A stretch of DNA of 64,000 nucleotides from Bolinopsis microptera (Eukaryota; Ctenophora; Tentaculata; Lobata; Bolinopsidae): the NCBI RefSeq assembly GCF_026151205.1, contig NC_087082.1:17329401-17393400 (forward strand), written 5' to 3'. Below the pieces are notes generated by a model. That model made no database searches. It saw only the letters and a program-made list of their open reading frames with translations, and was not told the origin of the DNA. Below, piece by piece: positions 58,627-64,000 of this stretch (positions within the stretch are counted from its first letter, which is position 1; every line of letters starts with the position of its first letter). A program made the translations under genes and the position numbers.

Positions 58627-61479
58627 TTTGCAGTGGATCCCAGAAAATGCACCCACTGCAAACTCAGATCACGTGACTGCAGCATCCTGGTTAGCCGAGT
58701 ACAACACCACACATTTCAGATCTTCGATGTTCTTCAAAGGACCTTTACTCTCCATTTATGCTGTAAATGCAAATGTAAGCACCCTACCCACACTTTTTTC
58801 CATAAACCTTTTTAAATCGGCTACAAAACGCATGCTCTTGAACCTGCAGAGTGAAAATGACGATGACACGTGGCCTAGTTTCTTATTACATAATATTCCA
58901 GGTCTAAGAAGGTCACAACGTGTCTGAAAGTTACTGGACACAACGGTCATTATATCAGTTTAGTGAATTAGTTAATGAGTTAATTAGTAAATCAGTTATT
59001 AGTCATATGGTTATTATTAAGTACTATATATTATATGATATTACAAAAATAAACTATGAATATATATTTGCTCACAAAAAAACCAGAACAAACTGATCAC
59101 AGACTAGCGGCAACTAATATTAATGGATAAGCCACACATCCTAAATTCCAGGTCCATATTTACACTGCCACATTCCCCACTATCACTATTTTCCTATCAG
59201 CACAAACCGTAATTAATTGATTTCGACAATCACAAACACTACATATCCAAACTAATGGCATAACATAGCAATATCTACGATATCCTAAATCAGTCCCTAA
59301 CAATCTCAGCGACTCCAAGTGTTGAGATTGCCAGGCTGAAGCTGAGGGAATGTAGCATAAAATACCACTCAGATGCTACAGAAGACAACCGAATAGCTGT
59401 TCAAGAGGGCAAACAGAAGCTAGGCGATGCTTATCAAGCAGCCAAAGAGCACCTGCTGGAGGGGCAGGTCCGGGAACTGGAGGAAGCAAGTTGGCAGGGC
59501 AGACATGCTAAAAGCTGGACCATGATCAACAAGATCACAGGTAAAGCTCCATCATATACTGGCAAAATCAAGGGAAACTCACCAACGGAAAGGGTTCAGA
59601 AATGGAAGGACTATTTTGCTACTCTTCTCGGCTCACCACCGACGGTAGAGAACGCGGAAGAGGATATTGATCCAGTCCACCCACCTCTGAATATCGGAAC
59701 AGAACCGTTTACGTTGGACGAGTACAGGAAAGCAAAGTCCAGCATAAAGGAAGGGAAAGCATGGGGTGACGACAACATAGCCCCAGAAGTCTTAAAACGA
59801 TGCGACCTTGATCAAATTGTCTTAGACTTCTGTAACAATGCTCTATTGAAAGGTGAGAAACCAGACCAATGGTCAACTGCCAACATCATACCAATTCCAA
59901 AGAAGGGCGACCTTAGCGAACCAATGAACTATCGGGGAATAAGCTTGTCATCCCTAGTTGCCAAGTCTCTAAACAAGATGGTTCTAAACCGGTTGAAGCC
60001 AGAAATCGAGACAATTCTGCGTAGAAACCAGAATGGATTCAGACCAGGAAGGTCAACAACTCAACAGATATTGGTACTGAGACGTCTTATAGAGGGTGTC
60101 AAGAGTCGGAAACTGCCAGCTGTTCTGACATTTATAGACTTTAAGAAGGCTTTCGACAGTGTACATCGTGGGAAAATGCTAAAGATTCTAGAAGCTTACG
60201 GCATTCCAGTCAAAATCGTGCAGCTTATACGGCTCATGTACGAGAAGACAATGGCCAAAGTCCTAACTCCAGACGGAGAAACTGAATTGTTCGAGATACT
60301 TGCAGGTGTGTTACAGGGTGATACCTTAGCACCTTACCTCTTTGCAATAGTCATCGACTACTGTATGAGGCAAGCCATAGGCGATGATGCGGAGCGACTT
60401 GGACTCACCCTCGAACGTAGAAAAAGCAGAAGAGTAGGGCCCAAGATCATCACCGATGTGGACTTTGCAGATGATATAGCACTTATATCTGAGGACATGG
60501 ACAAGGCTAACGAGTTCCTGCTCAGAGTAGAATCGGCGGCAGCAAGCGTGGGACTACACATAAACGAAGGCAAGACCAAGGTCATGACACTGAATATGGA
60601 GGATCGATCTAGCGACCTACAAAGTCGATCCGGGGAAGCCATAGAAAATGTAGATGATTTCATCTACTTAGGCTCCTGGATTGAGAGCACAGATAGGGAG
60701 ATAAGGGTTAGAAAGGGAAAAGCGTGGGGTGCCCTACATAGACTGAAGGATATCTGGAAATCCAAACTCTCAAAGAGCCTAAAGATTAGATTGTTCATAG
60801 CGGCTTGTGAATCAGTACTGCTCTACGGATCAGAAAACCTGGACACTGACAAAGGCTCAAGAGAAAAGTTTGGACGGGACATACACAAAGATGTTGCGTA
60901 TGGTGCTGGGTATCTCATGGAAGGACAAGGTCAGCAATATAACTTTGTATGGTAGCCTCCCAAGGCTGTCAAACAAGTTACGAAGCAGGAGATTAAAAAT
61001 GGCGGGACACTGCATCCGACATCCTGAGCTACTTGCCAGTGATTTAGTCTTATGGGAACCTACGCACGGTAGAGCACAGCAAGGCCGACCAAGACAAAGC
61101 TACTTGTCTATGTTACTGAAGGAAGTTGGGACAAACTCTAAAGAGGAACTGCGAACCCTGATGCGGGACAGGGATATATGGAGGGGGTTTTCTGGCGTAG
61201 ATCGGACTTAGCTCCGACATAGTAGTAGTAGTAGTAGTCCCTAACAAACTTAGCGCGAGTCTGAAAGGCTGTTGGAAGCACAGAGTGCTCCATATTTTGT
61301 TTTTATCAATAAACCTTTTTTTTTATTTTCTTTTTTTAATAAATTTATTAACTGCGTGCAAATTTGTGTTTCAGTTTTGATCTATTTATGATATATATCT
61401 ATGATTATGTAATAAAGTTATTAATATTATATTCGTAAACATTGGCTGGCTTACAAACCAGTCCCCAAACGGTAAAAAA
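58627..61479. mobile_element. 2.85-kb copy B-specific insertion containing a nested LINE
   Basis: Copy A runs directly from CATTACTGTAAAC to AAGCATGCC (11,440/11,441); copy B has 2.85 kb between them. The outer parts, 58,627-59,291 and 61,248-61,479, are not found elsewhere in the window. The left part has a 99-codon plus frame (58,628-58,927, ending IPGLRRSQRV) beginning like a 3' splice site (TTTGCAG). I cannot assign the outer element. It could instead be sequence deleted from A. Confidence 0.7.
59304..61235 (+). mobile_element. LINE reverse transcriptase, 5'-truncated, (TAG)n tail
   Basis: A 1.93-kb element flanked by the 12-bp repeat AGTCCCTAACAA (59,292-59,303 and 61,236-61,247) and ending in about seven TAG units. 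The plus strand encodes a nearly full RT, 59,522-60,955: [60 protein letters not shown]. It then shifts frame near 60,833 and continues to 61,211 with MLRMVLGISW and GRPRQSYLSMLLKE...DRDIWRG. The shift and truncation make it non-functional. Its clade resembles RTE- or CR1-like LINEs with short tandem tails. Confidence 0.92.
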
Positions 61480-61629
61480 CAAGCATGCCAATACGGAACA
61501 TTATATCAGAAATTTAAGAAAAAGAAATGTCAATACTTTTTTTCAGGAAAAGTACATTTTCCTATTGTTCTGGTACTGTTATTGACAACGTAATTACTAA
61601 TTTGATAATACAATGTAATATTACAATGT

Positions 61630-62281
61630 CTAGGGCAACGATTGCCCATCTTTCGACTTGAGCGAAACGTAGCCTGTGTAGGGTTCTCCATTTTCATTCG
61701 GAAACTTTGCCCTGATTTGGCTGACAACACATGCAGGGCAAAATATACCTCACATTCCTATCGAAATCTCGACATGATAGCATATTGATAAAGGTTCTAT
61801 ATGCCATGAAGCGTAGTTCCTTTTGGTTCAACTTCTTCTTGAGAAACCTATCTCTTTTATCAGGGTCTGTAATGTTCATTGAATACATGTACCTACTGTA
61901 AACTAGTCATCCTCACTGACGACAAGTTCTTTAAACATCCCAACCTGGCTGATGCACCGATGCTCTCCTCGATGCGCAGTAATGAAATGCGATTCGTTGC
62001 AGCAAACGTGCTCCTTCTCTGTGTCCATCAGCTTGCATTCCCCGCATGAACACCACTCTTCAACGGGACGATGAAGCCTGTCTTGATTTATGTTAGCGTA
62101 CAGAGAGTTGTCAGACTCGGGTAGCTCCAGGTCCTCGTCACTTTCATATGCTGGAGGGTCGACCCATTCGTTATCACTTGGGTGATCTGAACCCGGCTGT
62201 AATTCTGGATAAAAATGTCGATAATCCTCTTTTGTGGTCTTTTGAAGACGACATCCACGTTCCCTCGTGTACGAGTTTGCC
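61630..62281 (-). pseudogene. P2X7-type C-terminal domain, frameshifted (copy B)
   Basis: Homologue of 11,589-12,240. Two single-base changes break the frame: an extra G in GCAGGGCAAAA near 61,736 and a missing C in CTAGTCATCC near 61,907. All domain motifs are still recognisable, so decay is very recent, or the indels are consensus errors. Confidence 0.75.
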
Positions 62282-63197
62282 TGAGCTGGAGCATACGTAT
62301 TTTATCGTCACCGAAAGGCACACGGTATAGCTGTCCAAGACCTTAGCACTACTCCCACATTCTGGACACCATTTGAACAATTGAAGTAGTTGGTTCACGG
62401 AGACGATCGCCCACCAAAAATCAGTTAAGATTTTCCTCTTATCTTTTTTCTTCCGGGGTCCAGATGGCTTGATTCGTGGACGGTGGGAGGAAGGGGGGGC
62501 AGTAGTCAGAGTCAGAGTCAGATTCAGAAGTTTCAAAGTCAGAATCGGAGTCTGATAGTGATGAGCTATTTCCATCATCAGGAAGCCAATGCATATCATC
62601 TTCACTATCACTATTATCATGTTCAGTTGGAGCATCGTTCAAATTAGGATCCTGATCCACCGTGTGGATTTCCGAGTATCCTGGCTGGGAGCTTCGTTTT
62701 CATTTTTCCGCAAAATCTTCACTACTGTTTGCCGCAGGCACTGTGTAGGGATACGCACTGGTGTCTATAGACGATCTAAACTCGTGCATTTCCTTCAGCA
62801 CCCGCCGATTTATTCGTGCTCTCTTGCTCGGAATATCGTCTTGCTCCGAAAGGACTGCACCCCCAATGAACAGCTGCAACTCGTCCCTTTCTGGGTGGGT
62901 ATTGGGAACAGCGTCTTCCCGAAGTCTTAGCCTTCATACGTTTTCTGTAGCCAGTTGTCTTCATGAAGTTAAAATCACCAAAATTATAATCTGATCACTG
63001 AAGTGGTCCGAACACACCTTGTAGTTTTCATTTTGGTCTTCGAAACATGTTAGGTTGTCGATTTATCCTCAGGTCCCATCTCTTTCTCATTTTGTCGTCT
63101 GTGGGAACGCAGTGAATATCAAAAACTGTCGTCCAGGCCGCTTACTGTTCTGACCACTTCTGTGTGTACAACCCCCTACCACACACGAAGAAGGCAT
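62174..63197 (-). pseudogene. THAP zinc-finger gene, frameshifted (copy B)
   Basis: Homologue of the copy A THAP gene, starting at ATG 63,197. The THAP domain is broken by lost bases relative to A near 63,117 (AGTGAATATC), 63,050, 63,023 and 62,993. However, it retains 13 bp at about 62,868-62,880 that connect THAP and acidic frames, and 6 bp at about 62,286. The acidic region has an extra G near 62,494. The lesions in A and B are different, so neither copy as read gives a full protein. Confidence 0.7.
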
Positions 63198-64000
63198 CTT
63201 GGAGTCCGGATTCGTTGTAGAAGTTATACTTGTAGCTGCTAACAACCTTATATTTCCATAGGAACCACTGTACTGCAAGAATTTTTTTGGATGACAGGTT
63301 AATCGAATAATAATGCTTATTCTGATACGATATTATTTATAGAAGGTACACCGCGTTCAAAAGACTGTCGATCTCACGAATTTTACCACCCGGTATATTC
63401 AAACTTCGATGCTCGGGCATGGCACAGTAGCTCGGTTGAACGATGGATTTTTGCCATGCTGTAGGTACTTTTTACACGGTACCACATCAAAAGGTACGGT
63501 AGATATTGTTAAGTTAACACGGCAAGTTAGTATGTACAAAGAAAATACGGTAGATACTGTTAACCTTGAAGTTGACCCGATATTACATTGAAAAAGCACG
63601 AAAGAAAACAGTCCTGCTGTGAGAAAACTCGTAAACTAATACAGTAGTCACTACAATTGAAAAGCAATTGCCTAGTTTCTGATTTATCCGCCAAAAAATA
63701 GATAAGAAAACATAACGATGGTTTATGCCAATTATTACCGTTTAACCGCTTATTGGTTTACTGGAGAAATGAACATAAAATCGTCTCTACAGTACACTCA
63801 GGTCAAAAACCCGGAACAAAACAAACAACCACAACTGGAGATATGCGATGATTTAGTAATCTGTTTCACTGTTTATACACGTTTAAGTGATTGCCCCCGG
63901 CCAGACATAACCTGTCCATGCCTCCTCATTGCGTGGCTTTGAAATCGATAACGGAGCGCTCTAACTCGGTGTGTGAACTATTTTGGGACCTCTGTGCTGG

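Larger units (their letters stand above)
48002..64000. repeat. Segmental duplication, copy B
   Basis: This stretch matches 1-13,936 in direct orientation and continues beyond the window. It contains extra DNA relative to A at 53,292-53,461 (small indel), 55,862-56,807 (LINE fragment) and 58,627-61,479 (nested insertion), and it lacks 34 coding repeats of A. From about 61,700 to 64,000 single-base indels relative to A are frequent, while 48,002-51,800 has very few. Confidence 0.95.

Overview
The window is AT-rich animal genomic DNA: multi-exon genes with GT-AG introns, metazoan-only families (an adhesion GPCR with GAIN/GPS and seven helices, secreted Ig-domain and lectin-like proteins), LINE retrotransposons, MITEs and many minisatellites. 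The mix (THAP protein next to a P2X7-type C-terminal domain, F5/8-like lectin, Sushi and Ig modules) points to an early-branching marine invertebrate, probably a cnidarian; species and phylum are inference.

The dominant structure is a direct duplication. Positions 1-13,936 (copy A) recur at 48,002-64,000 (copy B), about 48 kb downstream and in the same orientation. Both copies run off the window, so the unit may be longer, or the contig may contain a haplotypic or misjoined duplicate. Both carry, on the minus strand, an adhesion GPCR (copy B complete, 1,073 codons in 14 exons; copy A without its 7TM exons here), the C-terminal exons of a VPS13-like lipid-transfer protein, and a THAP / P2X7-C gene region. 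The copies differ mainly by repeat number (a 45-bp coding repeat 35 times in A, once in B; 19-, 22- and 48-bp repeats) and by insertions: two LINE copies in B, one interrupting a VPS13-like exon, and short indels with hairpins in A.

Between the copies: 13.9-16.6 kb is a repeat-filled intron of the VPS13-like gene with a 632-bp tandem duplication. 16.6-17.8 kb has further VPS13-like exons. 18.0-20.2 kb holds a plus-strand signal peptide / lectin-like / Sushi / membrane-anchor gene. 21.2-23.2 kb is a foldback element. 24.1-24.8 kb has two MITEs. 25.5-34.7 kb is a plus-strand gene of about 23 exons: signal peptide, F5/8-type-C-like domain, five near-identical 291-bp Ig exons, then many diverged Ig-like exons. 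35.7-42.8 kb has the last exons of an unrecognised plus-strand gene whose 6.5-kb intron contains a minus-strand MYND gene and a LINE split by a MITE. 42.8-45.8 kb is empty.

Functionally, three of the genes are cell-surface or secreted recognition-type proteins whose modules expand by tandem repetition: a Sushi segment in the GPCR and Ig exons in the large gene. A polymorphic self/non-self or immune recognition cluster is a reasonable hypothesis, but the sequence does not prove it.
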